Source: Benthicola sp039584685
GTDB lineage: Bacteria; Gemmatimonadota; Gemmatimonadetes; Palauibacterales; Palauibacteraceae
Reading direction: 5' to 3'
DNA: 64,000 nucleotides
Assembly: GCA_039584685.1 (NCBI GenBank)
Contig: JBDGXI010000002.1
Coordinates: 14,564 to 78,563 of the forward strand
The position numbers were made by a program, and so were the translations under genes. Within the stretch, counting starts at the first letter, position 1, and the number at the start of each line of letters is the position of its first letter. The notes beneath the pieces were generated by a model. That model ran no database searches and was not told the DNA's origin. It saw only the letters and a program-made list of their open reading frames with translations. Shown one piece after another: positions 17,760 to 26,310 of this stretch.

Positions 17760-18589
17760 CCGACCGCCTTGTACAGAGGCGCGAGGACGACGTCCAGGAC
17801 CATGAGCGCCACGATGATGGCGACGACCGTGTTGCGAGCCGTCCGGCCGACACCCGCCGCACCTCCCTCGGCCTGCAATCCGACGTAGCAGCCGATGAAG
17901 GTGATGGTGATCCCGAAGAACACGCCCTTCACGATCGAGAAGATCAATGCCGCCGAGTGGTAGTAGCTCCTCACGCCGTACACGTATTCGTGTGTCGTCA
18001 TGTCGAGCATCGCGATCGCCGTGAGCCAGCCGCTCCAGATCCCGGCGACGTTGGCCAGGATCACGATCGGGATCATCATGACCGCGCCGGCCACCACACG
18101 CGGGGCGATCAGCTCCTCCACGGGGTCGCGTCCCAGGGTGCGCAGCGCGTCGATCTGATCCGTCACCTTCATCGTGCCGAGTTCGGCGCCGATGCCCGCG
18201 CCGACGCGACCGGCCATGATGATCGCGGACAGCAGAGGCGCGAGCTCCGTGAGCATGCCGGCGGCTACGGCGTTGCCGACGATCCACATCGGCAGCTCGG
18301 TGAACTGGTAACCGCTCTGCTGGGCCAGGATCGATCCGCTGAGCGTGGCCACCAGTAGGACCAGGGGCAGGCTGTCCACACCGATGGCCTTGGCCTGGCG
18401 GAACGTCTCCCGGATGTGATCGCGCGGGTGAAGCAGTGCCAGCATCGTGGCGCCCCACAGCACTCCCGCGCGACCGATGTGGCGTGTCACCGAAAGGCCC
18501 GCGCGACCGACACTGCGGAGCCACAGAACGGGGGGGGGATCTCCGCCCGGTGGTCCTTCACCTGCTGTGAGGCTGGACTCCGCGGCCAA
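17756..18589 (-). CDS. MlaE-like ABC transporter permease
   Basis: A 277-aa polytopic permease with MlaE family signatures: VATLSGSILAQQSGYQ, ELAPLLSAIIMAGRVGAGIG, ELGTMKVTDQIDALRTLGRD and a C-terminal GVGRTARNTVVAIIVALMVLD. The start is uncertain. TTG at 18589 gives 277 aa, whereas a GTG 34 codons later (context SVTRHIGRAGVLWG) gives a length nearer the usual 250-260. A run of nine G's on the plus strand (18530-18538) lies between the two possible starts. The genes encode E, F and D components only; no MlaB or MlaC homologue is adjacent. Confidence 0.93.
   Translation of the reverse strand: MAAESSLTAGEGPPGGDPPPVLWLRSVGRAGLSVTRHIGRAGVLWGATMLALLHPRDHIRETFRQAKAIGVDSLPLVLLVATLSGSILAQQSGYQFTELPMWIVGNAVAAGMLTELAPLLSAIIMAGRVGAGIGAELGTMKVTDQIDALRTLGRDPVEELIAPRVVAGAVMMIPIVILANVAGIWSGWLTAIAMLDMTTHEYVYGVRSYYHSAALIFSIVKGVFFGITITFIGCYVGLQAEGGAAGVGRTARNTVVAIIVALMVLDVVLAPLYKAVG
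18530..18538. repeat. Nine-base poly-G/poly-C tract near the 5' end of mlaE
   Basis: Nine consecutive G's on the plus strand (C's in the mlaE reading sense) encode part of a Gly-Asp-Pro-Pro-Pro run. Such mononucleotide tracts are prone to slippage. A one-base change here would put the TTG start out of frame with the rest of mlaE. Confidence 0.85.
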
Positions 18590-18613
18590 GAAATGCGCTG
18601 CCTTTCAAGCGAG

Positions 18614-18635
18614 CATCGAGCGGATCGGCTCGATG
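18614..18635 (-). other. Perfect 8-bp hairpin between the lipoprotein gene and mlaE
   Basis: CATCGAGC and GCTCGATG arms flank a 6-base loop in the 146-base gap downstream of the minus-strand lipoprotein gene. No T-run follows on the minus strand. It may be a weak terminator or processing site. Nothing else is recognisable in this gap. Confidence 0.4.
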
Positions 18636-18735
18636 ACGGGAATCGAGATCACTTTCGGAGCGACAATCAAACGGTCCTACGTCGGGCAAGCTACCACGGT
18701 TCGGCACGCCAACCAAGACCGCCGGAGAAGGTTCC

Positions 18736-19311
18736 TCAGTCCTGCGGGCCAGCGGTATCTGGAGCTGCCGGCCGGCCTTTCACCGGTCTGCGCAGGCGCG
18801 ACCGGAAGTCGCGATTCAGGGGTGTCTCGCGTTCGAGGGAGTCGGCCGTCGCAGCGACCGAGTCGCCCCCCGGATCTGCCGACGATCCGGTCGCCCCGTC
18901 CCGGGCCTCCGCGCCCAGCTTTCCCTCGGGCTCGGACCGGGCCTCGGTCTCCGAGTCGAGCTTCGCAATGCGAGCCGAATCGTATCGATGGGTGATCTGC
19001 CTCCACAGATCCTCCATTTCGCCTGCCTCGCCACCGAGACGCTCTGCGAAGTCGAGGACCTCCCGTGCGGTGACCTTCTGTGCGGCGAGGATAGTCCGCC
19101 TGGCCGAATCCGCCCTCGCCTCCCGCTCCTCCTCCGTGGCGCCCTCCGGCGGATTGGCGTCCAGAAGCATGAGTTCGGTCATGACCTGCACGTAGGATTC
19201 GGCGCTGACCGTTTCCGGATCTGCTTGCTCCTCGCCCTGCCCACAGCTGGCGAGGGAGACTGCGAGCAGCAATGTCAGGCCCCCTCGGCAGGTACCGCTT
19301 CGAGTTTCCAT
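18736..19311 (-). CDS. Putative lipoprotein, helical, unknown function
   Basis: A 191-aa protein with a signal peptide and lipobox (TLLLAVSLASC; Cys24). A charged helical region (about 35-125) contains SYVQVMTELMLLDANPPEGA and a VTAREVLDFAERLGGEAGEM helix, followed by a low-complexity Ala/Gly/Asp/Ser tail ending in proline-rich sequence. The helical part resembles small DUF4296-type lipoproteins in layout, but I cannot confirm that. It is transcribed divergently from the M14 peptidase and upstream of mlaEFD, so it may be an envelope partner of the lipid transporter, which is context-based inference only. Confidence 0.75.
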   Translation of the reverse strand: METRSGTCRGGLTLLLAVSLASCGQGEEQADPETVSAESYVQVMTELMLLDANPPEGATEEEREARADSARRTILAAQKVTAREVLDFAERLGGEAGEMEDLWRQITHRYDSARIAKLDSETEARSEPEGKLGAEARDGATGSSADPGGDSVAATADSLERETPLNRDFRSRLRRPVKGRPAAPDTAGPQD

Positions 19312-19486
19312 GCTTCAATCTCCCATCCGATGCGTGCCGGGGCCAGTTGGGCCCGAGACAAGCTCGGTCCGGATTGATGCAGGTCGTTCGGGCCGATAGC
19401 TTCGAAACGAGTCCGGCGGGCCGGCTGGATTCCACTCCCGACCGCTTCTCCGGCGGGCCGGGCTTGCCCCGAACAGAGGATCGACT

Positions 19487-22018
19487 GTGATGCGCTCAGC
19501 TATCCGAATGGCACTCATTCTCTTGCTGACCACCGTGGCGCGAGCCCCGGCGCAGCCGGTCCCGTCACCGGCAGAGAGCCTCGGCCACGCGCTCGGAGAC
19601 CGCTTTTTGGATGCAGCGGACGTGGTGCGCTACGCGGAGACCCTGGCCGCGAGCTCCGATCGGGTCAGCCTGGTGCATTACGGGGTTACGGCAGAGGGAC
19701 GTCCATTGCTGCTTCTGGTGATCGCGTCGGGTCACAATGCGGCGCGAATGGAAGACGTACTCCGGGACAACGCGAGGCTCACGGATCCGGAGCTGTCCGC
19801 CTCTGACGCCTCGCGGATCGCCGGGACCAACCCGGCGGTCGCGTGGTTCACGTATGGCGTGCATGGAGACGAGAGCGCGTCGACGGAAGCGGCCTTGTGG
19901 TCCGTTTGGGACCTGGCGGTGGACGGGGAAGGTACCGAGGGGATACTGGACTCTCTGATCGTCCTCGTCGATCCGATGGCGAACCCGGACGGCCGCGACC
20001 GGTACGTGCAGTGGTACAGGGGGGCCCGAGGAGTGCGCCCCAATCCGGAAGCGGCGAGCCGCGAGCACCACCCGCCATGGCCCGGAGGACGGTACAACCA
20101 CTATCTGTTTGACCTGAATCGCGATTGGACGTGGGCCACTCAAGGTGAAACCCGGGCACGGCTGGCGCAGTGGCAGCGCTGGAATCCGCAGGTACACGTC
20201 GACTTCCACGAGATGGGCTACTCGAGCAGCTACTTCTTCTTTCCGGCCGCGGAGCCCCTGAACCCGATCTATCCAGACTATACGGTGCGGTGGGCCGAGT
20301 ACTTCGGGCGAGCCAATGCGGCGGAGTTCGATCGACGACGCTGGCTGTACTTCACGGGAGAGACCTTCGACATGTTCTACCCGGGATTCGGCGACAGCTG
20401 GCCGAGCCTGGTCGGCGCGATCGGGATGACCTATGAGCAGGCGGGTAGCCGCGGGGCCGGTCTCGTCGTGCGGCGCTCGGACGGAACGGAGCTGACTCTC
20501 GAGGATCGGGCGACCCGTCACCGCGTGGCCGGCCTCGCCACGCTGCGGGCGGCTTCTGCGCGCAAGACGGAGCTGCTGGCGGAGTTCGCGGGTTTCCATC
20601 GCACGCAGGGAATCGATCAGGCGGACGTCCTTCTCGTTCCCGGTCCGGATTCCTCGGTAGTCCGCGACCTGGTGGAATCATTGCAGACGCAGGGCGTTAG
20701 AGTGGAGCGGGCCACGCGACCGTTCCGCGCATCCGCGCGGCCGCACCCCGGGTTCGAGGAGCGCGGAGAGTTCCCGATCGGAACGATCCGGGTACCGGCC
20801 CGGCAGCCGCGGGGCCGGCTGGCCGTCACTCTTCTTCAGCCGGAGACCCTCCTGGGCGAGGACGTGACGGAGACCTACGACATCACTGCCTGGTCCCTGC
20901 CGTACGCGTACGGTGTGGAGGCCCACTCTGCGGGACCACTGGCTGACGGTGGATTCGAAGAGGTTCCGGTGCTGCGGATGCCGGTTGATTGGGGACCACC
21001 GGCGGCCGGCTACGGATGGCTGGTCCTTCCGTCGTTCCGGGCCTCCGGACCGGTGGTTCGCTACGTGGCGGGAGGAGGTCGGGCCTTCGCCTTGCGGCAC
21101 GGCTTCGAGCAGGATGGCGTGTCGTGGCCGGCCGGCACGATCTTCCTTCCCGGTGACGAAGGAGCCCCGGAGCTACTTGCGGCCACGGGATTGGAGGGGC
21201 TGGCGCATGCGGTGGCAAGCGGCACGACGTCACGGGGACGCGATCTGGGAACCAGCTCGTCGATCACTCTTCAGCCAGGTCGAGTGGCGGTTCTGATGGG
21301 ACGCGGGTTCTCGGCACCCAGTGTCGGTTCAGTCTGGTACTTGCTCGAGGCGGTGGCGGGCATTCCGTTCGATGCCCTGGATGCGGCTCGGACAGGCCGA
21401 GCCGAGCTGGCCGACTACGAGGTGGTGGTCGTTCCCTCCGGCGATCCGCAGCTGGCGGGCCCGACCCTCGAGACGGGGCTCAAGGAGTGGGTGGTGCAGG
21501 GCGGAACCCTGATCACCCTGGGCTCGTCGGCTCGCTGGGCCGCCAATTCGCTTGTGGAAATCGCCCTGCGGGCCGACGAGGAGCCGGATCTCGCCGGAGA
21601 GGAAGTGCGCCGCCTGGGTCTGCGAACCACGAGCGAGCGGCGCTCTGACGCCTGGGACGATGCGGTTACCGGGATCGTTCTGCCTCTGGCCCTCGATCCT
21701 GATCATCCGTTGGCCTGGGGTGCGGGTCTCGGAAACGAGGCGTCGGCGTCCTTTGCCTTGCACCTGAATGACCTCGGATTCGAGCCCTCCCCGGAGCACG
21801 ACACGGTCGCGTCGTTCGGAGAATCCGTCGACGCCGTCAGCGGAGTCGTGAGTGCGAGCAAGCTGGAGGAAATCGCTGCGTCCTCCTGGCTGTCGGTAGC
21901 CGGAAGTGGGGCGGGGAAAGTCGTGTTGTTTGCTGACGATCCGCTTTTTCGCCTCATGTGGCCTGCGAGCTTCGTTCTGTTTACGAATGCCGTGATCTAC
22001 GGCCCTCGCCTGCGGTGA
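19487..22018 (+). CDS. Large secreted M14-family zinc carboxypeptidase
   Basis: An 843-aa secreted protein. It has a signal peptide (about 1-22, cleaved near ARAPAQP) and an M14 domain with zinc ligands His126 and Glu129 (GVHGDES), the NPDGRD substrate motif (166-171), and the third ligand His241 in HVDFHEMGYSSS. The remaining ~500 residues form a large C-terminal region. It includes WLVLPSFRASGPVVRYVAGG and a flavodoxin/amidotransferase-like segment (ELADYEVVVVPSGDPQ; WVVQGGTLITLGSS). The layout matches the big M14 peptidases common in Gemmatimonadota and Bacteroidota. It probably degrades peptides in the periplasm or outside. The start is GTG 19487 or the adjacent ATG 19490. Confidence 0.93.
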   Translation: MMRSAIRMALILLLTTVARAPAQPVPSPAESLGHALGDRFLDAADVVRYAETLAASSDRVSLVHYGVTAEGRPLLLLVIASGHNAARMEDVLRDNARLTDPELSASDASRIAGTNPAVAWFTYGVHGDESASTEAALWSVWDLAVDGEGTEGILDSLIVLVDPMANPDGRDRYVQWYRGARGVRPNPEAASREHHPPWPGGRYNHYLFDLNRDWTWATQGETRARLAQWQRWNPQVHVDFHEMGYSSSYFFFPAAEPLNPIYPDYTVRWAEYFGRANAAEFDRRRWLYFTGETFDMFYPGFGDSWPSLVGAIGMTYEQAGSRGAGLVVRRSDGTELTLEDRATRHRVAGLATLRAASARKTELLAEFAGFHRTQGIDQADVLLVPGPDSSVVRDLVESLQTQGVRVERATRPFRASARPHPGFEERGEFPIGTIRVPARQPRGRLAVTLLQPETLLGEDVTETYDITAWSLPYAYGVEAHSAGPLADGGFEEVPVLRMPVDWGPPAAGYGWLVLPSFRASGPVVRYVAGGGRAFALRHGFEQDGVSWPAGTIFLPGDEGAPELLAATGLEGLAHAVASGTTSRGRDLGTSSSITLQPGRVAVLMGRGFSAPSVGSVWYLLEAVAGIPFDALDAARTGRAELADYEVVVVPSGDPQLAGPTLETGLKEWVVQGGTLITLGSSARWAANSLVEIALRADEEPDLAGEEVRRLGLRTTSERRSDAWDDAVTGIVLPLALDPDHPLAWGAGLGNEASASFALHLNDLGFEPSPEHDTVASFGESVDAVSGVVSASKLEEIAASSWLSVAGSGAGKVVLFADDPLFRLMWPASFVLFTNAVIYGPRLR

Positions 22019-22132
22019 CATCTGCCACATGGGCAGGAGTGTGCCGAGCAGGCGCTCCAGGCCGCCGGAGTGGCTGATTTCAGGCCCGATCTGAGTGCTG
22101 TTGGGGGCATGTGTCTTGCCTTCGTATGGAGC

Positions 22133-22148
22133 GGGCCGCAAGCGGCCC
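22133..22148. promoter_or_regulatory. Palindrome upstream of clpB
   Basis: GGGCCGC and GCGGCCC arms flank AA, 50 bases before the clpB ATG, within the 179-base gap after the M14 gene. It may be an operator or an mRNA hairpin. No CIRCE element (TTAGCACTC-type) and no clear sigma-32 promoter could be seen in the gap. Confidence 0.35.
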
Positions 22149-22197
22149 CGCAAGCCAGTTGGGCTGGAAAGAGATACTCAAAGGAGGCAACCGATAG

Positions 22198-24798
22198 ATG
22201 ATACCAGCGGATAGGTTGACCGTTCGGGCCGGCCAGGCCCTGCAGGGGGCTGCGGAGCTGGCTCGGGTCGAGGGAAATCCGGCGGTGGAGGACGTTCACC
22301 TGCTCGCGGCCCTGCTCGACGAGGAGGAGGGCATAGTCGACCCGGTGCTGCGGAAGGTCGGCGCCGGACCATCTCGAGTGCGGGCCGCCGTCGGGGAGGG
22401 CATTGCCCGTCTCCCGCGTCAGTCAGGAGCGTCGCCAGCAGCGAGTCGCGAGCTCGGGCGGGTGTTGGACGATGCGGACTCCGAAGCTCGCGAGATGGGC
22501 GATTTCTACGTGTCCACGGAGCACCTGCTGATCGCCCTGGCCGGGAAACACGCCAGCAGCACGCGGGAGATTCTGGCGGATGCGGGAGCGACGCAGGGGG
22601 CGTTGCGTGAGGCGCTCGCGGCGGTTCGGGGCCCGCACCGGGTCACCGACCAGGAAGCGGAAGGAAAGTACCGGGCGCTCGAGCGGTTCGGAGTGGATCT
22701 GACCGAGCGTGCCCGAAAGGGAGAGCTCGACCCCGTCATCGGTCGCGACGCCGAGATCCGGCGCGTGATGCAGGTTCTGTCGCGTCGGACGAAGAACAAC
22801 CCGGTCCTGATCGGGGAGCCCGGCGTGGGCAAGACGGCGATCGCGGAGGGGCTGGCCCAGCGTATCGTCGCGGGGGACGTTCCGGAGAGCCTGCGGGACA
22901 AGCGCCTGATCGAGCTGGATATAGGCGCCATGCTGGCCGGAGCGAAGTATCGGGGGGAGTTCGAGGAGCGGCTCAAGTCCGCCCTGAAGGAGATCACGGA
23001 GGCGAAGGGCCAGTACATCGTCTTTCTGGACGAGTTGCACACGATTGTCGGCGCCGGGGCGGCGGAAGGCGCGGTGGATGCGGGCAACATGCTGAAGCCG
23101 CCCCTGGCGCGCGGAGAGCTGCGGATGGTGGGCGCTACGACGCTCGATGAGTACCGAAAGCACATCGAAAAAGACGCGGCGCTGGAACGGCGGTTTCAGC
23201 CGGTCTTCGTCGGGGAACCAGGGCTGGCGGAGACCGTCGGGATCCTGCGCGGCCTCAAGGAGAAGTACGAGGTCCACCACGGGGTCCGGATCACGGATCC
23301 TGCCCTGGTGGCTGCGGCCAGGCTGTCGGACCGGTACATCGGTGACCGGTTTCTGCCGGACAAGGCCATCGATTTGATGGACGAGGCTGCTTCTCGTCTG
23401 CGCATCGAAATCGACTCGATGCCCGAGGAAATTGATGTGCTGGAGAGACGTGCCATGCAGCTCGAGATCGAGCGGGAAGCGCTCCGGGAGGAACGGGACA
23501 CGCGGAGCACGGAGCGGCTTTCGGCGCTCGAGACCGAGCTGGCCGAGATACGGGAGCACCTCGCGGCTTTGAAAGCGCGTTGGGGCCTCGAGAAGGAAGC
23601 GATCGAGAAGGTCCGGGGGCTGAAGAGACAGTTGGAGGAGACCTCCATAGCGGCGGAGCAGGCGACGCGTACCGGAGACCTGCAGAGGGCTGCCGAGATC
23701 ACCTACGGCGAGATTCCCCGGCTTAGAGAGAGCCTGACCGACGCCGAGTCGGATCTTACGCGGCTGCAGGCCGAGGGCAGCTTCCTGAAGGAGGAGGTGG
23801 ACGCGGAGGACATCGCGGAGGTCGTCGCGTCGTGGACCGGTATTCCCGTGACTCGCATGCTCGAGACCGAGCAGGATCGTTTGACCCACCTCGAAGACCA
23901 CTTGCATGAGAGGGTGGTCAATCAGACCGAGGCCATCACCGCGGTCTCGAACGCGGTGCGCCGGAGTCGGGCAGGTCTGCAGGATCCTGACCGCCCGGTA
24001 GGCAGCTTCATCTTCCTCGGGCCTACGGGAGTCGGAAAGACGGAGACGGCGCGGGCACTGGCCGAGTTCCTGTTCGACGATGACGACGCCACGGTGCGCA
24101 TCGACATGTCGGAGTACATGGAGCGGCACGCGGTGTCTCGTCTGATCGGCGCACCCCCGGGGTATGTCGGATACGAGGAAGGCGGTCAGCTGACCGAGTC
24201 CGTTCGGCGGCGACCCTACAGCGTCGTTCTCTTCGACGAGATCGAGAAGGCACACCCCGAGGTATTCAACGTCCTGCTGCAGATCCTGGACGATGGTCGA
24301 CTCACGGATGGCCAGGGACGAACTGTCGATTTTCGGAACGCGGTTCTGATCATGACGAGCAACCTGGGCAGCCACTACATCCTCGAGCATCAGGACGATG
24401 ATTGGGCGGTCACCGAGGAGAAGGTGAAAGACACTCTAGTGAAGAGCTTCCGTCCCGAGTTTCTCAACCGAGTCGATGAGATCCTCGTCTTCAGGCCTCT
24501 CGGAAGGGAGGAATTGGAGCAGGTGGTCGGGATGCAGCTGGAGCGCCTCGCCGGCCTGACGAGAGAACGTCAGGTGGAGCTGGTGGTGACGCCTGCGGCC
24601 CGCAAGAAGATCGCAGTGGCGGGCTACGATCCCGCCTTCGGGGCGCGTCCTATCAAGCGGGCGATCCAGCATCTGGTGTCCGACCCGCTGGCAATGGCGT
24701 TTCTAGAGGGCAGGTTCCACGACGGAGATCTGATCGAAGTGGACGCAGGGGACGGAGAGACTCTCGAGTTTCGTCGACTGCACGATTCAGGAGTCTGA
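22198..24798 (+). CDS. clpB: ATP-dependent disaggregase ClpB
   Basis: An 866-aa Hsp100 chaperone with an N-terminal Clp repeat domain (about 1-145), first AAA domain with Walker A GEPGVGKT (206-213), coiled-coil middle domain (about 400-520, rich in ELxxLRE heptads), and second AAA domain with Walker A GPTGVGKT (608-615). The C-terminus has the D2-small domain (GYDPAFGARPIKRAIQ). The presence of the middle domain and absence of a ClpP-binding IGF/IGL loop mark it as ClpB. It resolubilises aggregated proteins with DnaK. An AAAGGAGG Shine-Dalgarno is well placed. Confidence 0.97.
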   Translation: MIPADRLTVRAGQALQGAAELARVEGNPAVEDVHLLAALLDEEEGIVDPVLRKVGAGPSRVRAAVGEGIARLPRQSGASPAASRELGRVLDDADSEAREMGDFYVSTEHLLIALAGKHASSTREILADAGATQGALREALAAVRGPHRVTDQEAEGKYRALERFGVDLTERARKGELDPVIGRDAEIRRVMQVLSRRTKNNPVLIGEPGVGKTAIAEGLAQRIVAGDVPESLRDKRLIELDIGAMLAGAKYRGEFEERLKSALKEITEAKGQYIVFLDELHTIVGAGAAEGAVDAGNMLKPPLARGELRMVGATTLDEYRKHIEKDAALERRFQPVFVGEPGLAETVGILRGLKEKYEVHHGVRITDPALVAAARLSDRYIGDRFLPDKAIDLMDEAASRLRIEIDSMPEEIDVLERRAMQLEIEREALREERDTRSTERLSALETELAEIREHLAALKARWGLEKEAIEKVRGLKRQLEETSIAAEQATRTGDLQRAAEITYGEIPRLRESLTDAESDLTRLQAEGSFLKEEVDAEDIAEVVASWTGIPVTRMLETEQDRLTHLEDHLHERVVNQTEAITAVSNAVRRSRAGLQDPDRPVGSFIFLGPTGVGKTETARALAEFLFDDDDATVRIDMSEYMERHAVSRLIGAPPGYVGYEEGGQLTESVRRRPYSVVLFDEIEKAHPEVFNVLLQILDDGRLTDGQGRTVDFRNAVLIMTSNLGSHYILEHQDDDWAVTEEKVKDTLVKSFRPEFLNRVDEILVFRPLGREELEQVVGMQLERLAGLTRERQVELVVTPAARKKIAVAGYDPAFGARPIKRAIQHLVSDPLAMAFLEGRFHDGDLIEVDAGDGETLEFRRLHDSGV

Positions 24799-24811
24799 TC
24801 ACGGCGCTTTC

Positions 24812-24842
24812 GGGGAGGGGGACGTCTTGACGCGCCCTCCCC
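24812..24842 (+). terminator. Stem-loop after clpB
   Basis: Perfect 8-bp stem GGGGAGGG / CCCTCCCC with a 15-base loop, 13 bases after the clpB stop and before a lipoprotein gene. There is no T-run, so it is a terminator candidate of modest strength. Confidence 0.45.
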
Positions 24843-24893
24843 AGGGCGCACATTACGCGCGAGTCCAATGACGAACCCGAACGGGAGACGCTG

Positions 24894-25370
24894 GTGATTC
24901 GCTCGCAGACGGTGCACGGAACGGTGACCCGACTGGCCGTGGCCGCCGTTGTGATCGCCTCACTATCCGGCTGCTCGGCTCGGACATCGGGCCAGAACGG
25001 CTCGCCGGTCGGGGCGTCGACATCTGAAATGGCCGTGCAGGAGTTTCTGTATGGAGCGAACGCCGACCAATACACGCGGATGTCGAACGTGTTTGGGACG
25101 GAAAAGGGGCCGGCGGTCGATCGATTCGGCGTCACGGACGTCGAGCAACGGATGATCTTCCTCGCCAGCATCCTGAAACACGAGACCTTTACCATGCGGC
25201 AGGCAAATCTGGCACAACTCGGGCCCGAACGGGTGCGCTGGGACGTGAGCCTGACGGGCACGCGCAAGGGCGATGTCGTGGTGCCCATGGTCACGGTGCC
25301 GGACGGGGACGGGCGGTGGTTCGTGGAGTGGCTGAACCTGGATGCTCTGACCGCGTCGCCGGTGCCTTAG
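24894..25370 (+). CDS. Small lipoprotein, unknown function
   Basis: A 158-aa protein with a signal peptide and lipobox LSGC (LAVAAVVIASLSGC). The mature part contains MAVQEFLYGANADQYTRMSN and a beta-rich C-terminal half (RVRWDVSLTGTRKGDVVVPM; DGRWFVEWLN). That half resembles a small NTF2-like or DUF4878-like accessory fold, though this is only an impression. GTG at 24894 is the start. It follows clpB across a hairpin and converges with the epimerase gene (24 bases between stops). Confidence 0.78.
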   Translation: MIRSQTVHGTVTRLAVAAVVIASLSGCSARTSGQNGSPVGASTSEMAVQEFLYGANADQYTRMSNVFGTEKGPAVDRFGVTDVEQRMIFLASILKHETFTMRQANLAQLGPERVRWDVSLTGTRKGDVVVPMVTVPDGDGRWFVEWLNLDALTASPVP

Positions 25371-25394
25371 GCTGCAGGGGGCCGAGACCGGATA

Positions 25395-25796
25395 TCAGTC
25401 CGCGCTCTCGATCAGCTCCACGAGCACGCCGCCGCAGTCGCGCGGATGAAGGAATGCCACCGGTCGGTTTCCGGCTCCGGGACGGATTCCAGGCGGTATG
25501 GGCAGAACATCGGATTCGGCGAGTCGTCCGAGTGCGTCCTGTAGATCGGGGACGCGGAAGCACACGTGGTGAAGGCCTGCACCCCGCCGTTCGAGGAATC
25601 GAGCGATCGGAGAGCCGGGGCTGCTGGGCTCGAGTAGCTCGACTCGTCCCGATCCGAGTCCGAAGAACACCACTTCCACGGCTTCGGACGGAACAGTTTC
25701 ACGGCCTGACGGGTTCTCTCCCAGCATGGCCGCGAAGACGGGGACGGAAGCCGTGAGAGAATTGACCGCGATGCCGACGTGATCGATCTTGAACAT
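25395..25796 (-). CDS. mce: Methylmalonyl-CoA epimerase
   Basis: A 133-aa glyoxalase/VOC-fold protein beginning FKIDHVGIAVNSL. It has the metal and substrate residues of the family in GSGRVELLEPSSPGSPIARF, GAGLHHVCFRV and FLHPRDCGGVLVELIE. It interconverts (R)- and (S)-methylmalonyl-CoA for propionate or odd-chain fatty-acid metabolism. The mutase is not in the window. It is divergent from trxA across 110 bases that hold a small GCGGG-ATCA-CCCGC hairpin but no strong promoter. Confidence 0.94.
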   Translation of the reverse strand: MFKIDHVGIAVNSLTASVPVFAAMLGENPSGRETVPSEAVEVVFFGLGSGRVELLEPSSPGSPIARFLERRGAGLHHVCFRVPDLQDALGRLAESDVLPIPPGIRPGAGNRPVAFLHPRDCGGVLVELIESAD

Positions 25797-25906
25797 TCCG
25801 TGCTCCGGTAGGCCTGTGATGGCCCCGCGGGATCACCCGCCTGGGGTCGGTGGATGCGAAAACTAGATGCGCAGCGAGTGCATTTCCACTGGAACGAGGT
25901 AATATC

Positions 25907-26236
25907 GTGGCAACTGCAGAACTCGTCACTTTGACGGACGGAAACTTCGAGCAGGAAATCGAGTCGAGCGAAGGGCTCGCGATCGTAGACTTCTGGGCCG
26001 AGTGGTGCGGGCCGTGTCGTCTCGTGGGTCCCTTGGTCGCGGAGATCGCGAGCGAGTATGCCGGCAAGGTCAAGGTCGGCAAAATGGATGTGGACTCGAA
26101 TCGGGCGACGTCCCAGAAGTACGGAATTCGTTCGATCCCGAGCATCCTCTACTTCAAGGACGGTGAGTTGGTGGACATCGTGGTGGGAGCCGTTCCGAAA
26201 TCGCATCTGGAGCAGAAGATCCAGCAGCACGTCTGA
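25907..26236 (+). CDS. trxA: Thioredoxin
   Basis: A 109-aa classic thioredoxin: IVDFWAEWCGPCRLVGPL with WCGPC at 33-37, then VGKMDVDSNRATSQKYGIRS followed by the cis-proline IP and a FKDGELVDIVVGA strand. It is a general cytoplasmic disulfide reductant. GTG 25907 is chosen because it gives the normal thioredoxin length and follows GAGGT by 7 bases; an in-frame ATG at 25850 would add 19 unconserved residues. Confidence 0.96.
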   Translation: MATAELVTLTDGNFEQEIESSEGLAIVDFWAEWCGPCRLVGPLVAEIASEYAGKVKVGKMDVDSNRATSQKYGIRSIPSILYFKDGELVDIVVGAVPKSHLEQKIQQHV

Positions 26237-26268
26237 ATTAGGACTCGCTCTAGCCGACTGGAGGATAC

Positions 26269-26301
26269 GCGCCCTCCCCCCGCAGTCCGGGAGGAGGGCG
26301 C
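26269..26301 (+). terminator. Stem-loop between trxA and rsmI
   Basis: Perfect 9-bp stem GCGCCCTCC / GGAGGGCGC with a 15-base loop, 10 bases before the rsmI ATG. It may terminate the trxA transcript or occlude rsmI translation. The arm shares CGCCCTCCC with the hairpins after clpB and after the first flp gene. Confidence 0.5.
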
Positions 26302-26310
26302 TCGCATAAG

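Noticed and set aside
17760..18524. N-terminal extension of the MlaF ATPase frame
   Set aside because: Arg/Gly-rich nonsense overlapping mlaE; the real ATPase starts at the ATGA junction at 17759.
22423..24390. Minus-strand open frame of 655 codons opposite clpB
   Set aside because: Antisense to unequivocal ClpB motifs; composition is a mirror of its codons.
24864..24893. Alternative ATG start (ATGACGAACCC...) upstream of the lipoprotein gene at 24894
   Set aside because: It is out of frame with the signal peptide and lipobox; GTG 24894 gives a normal lipoprotein leader.
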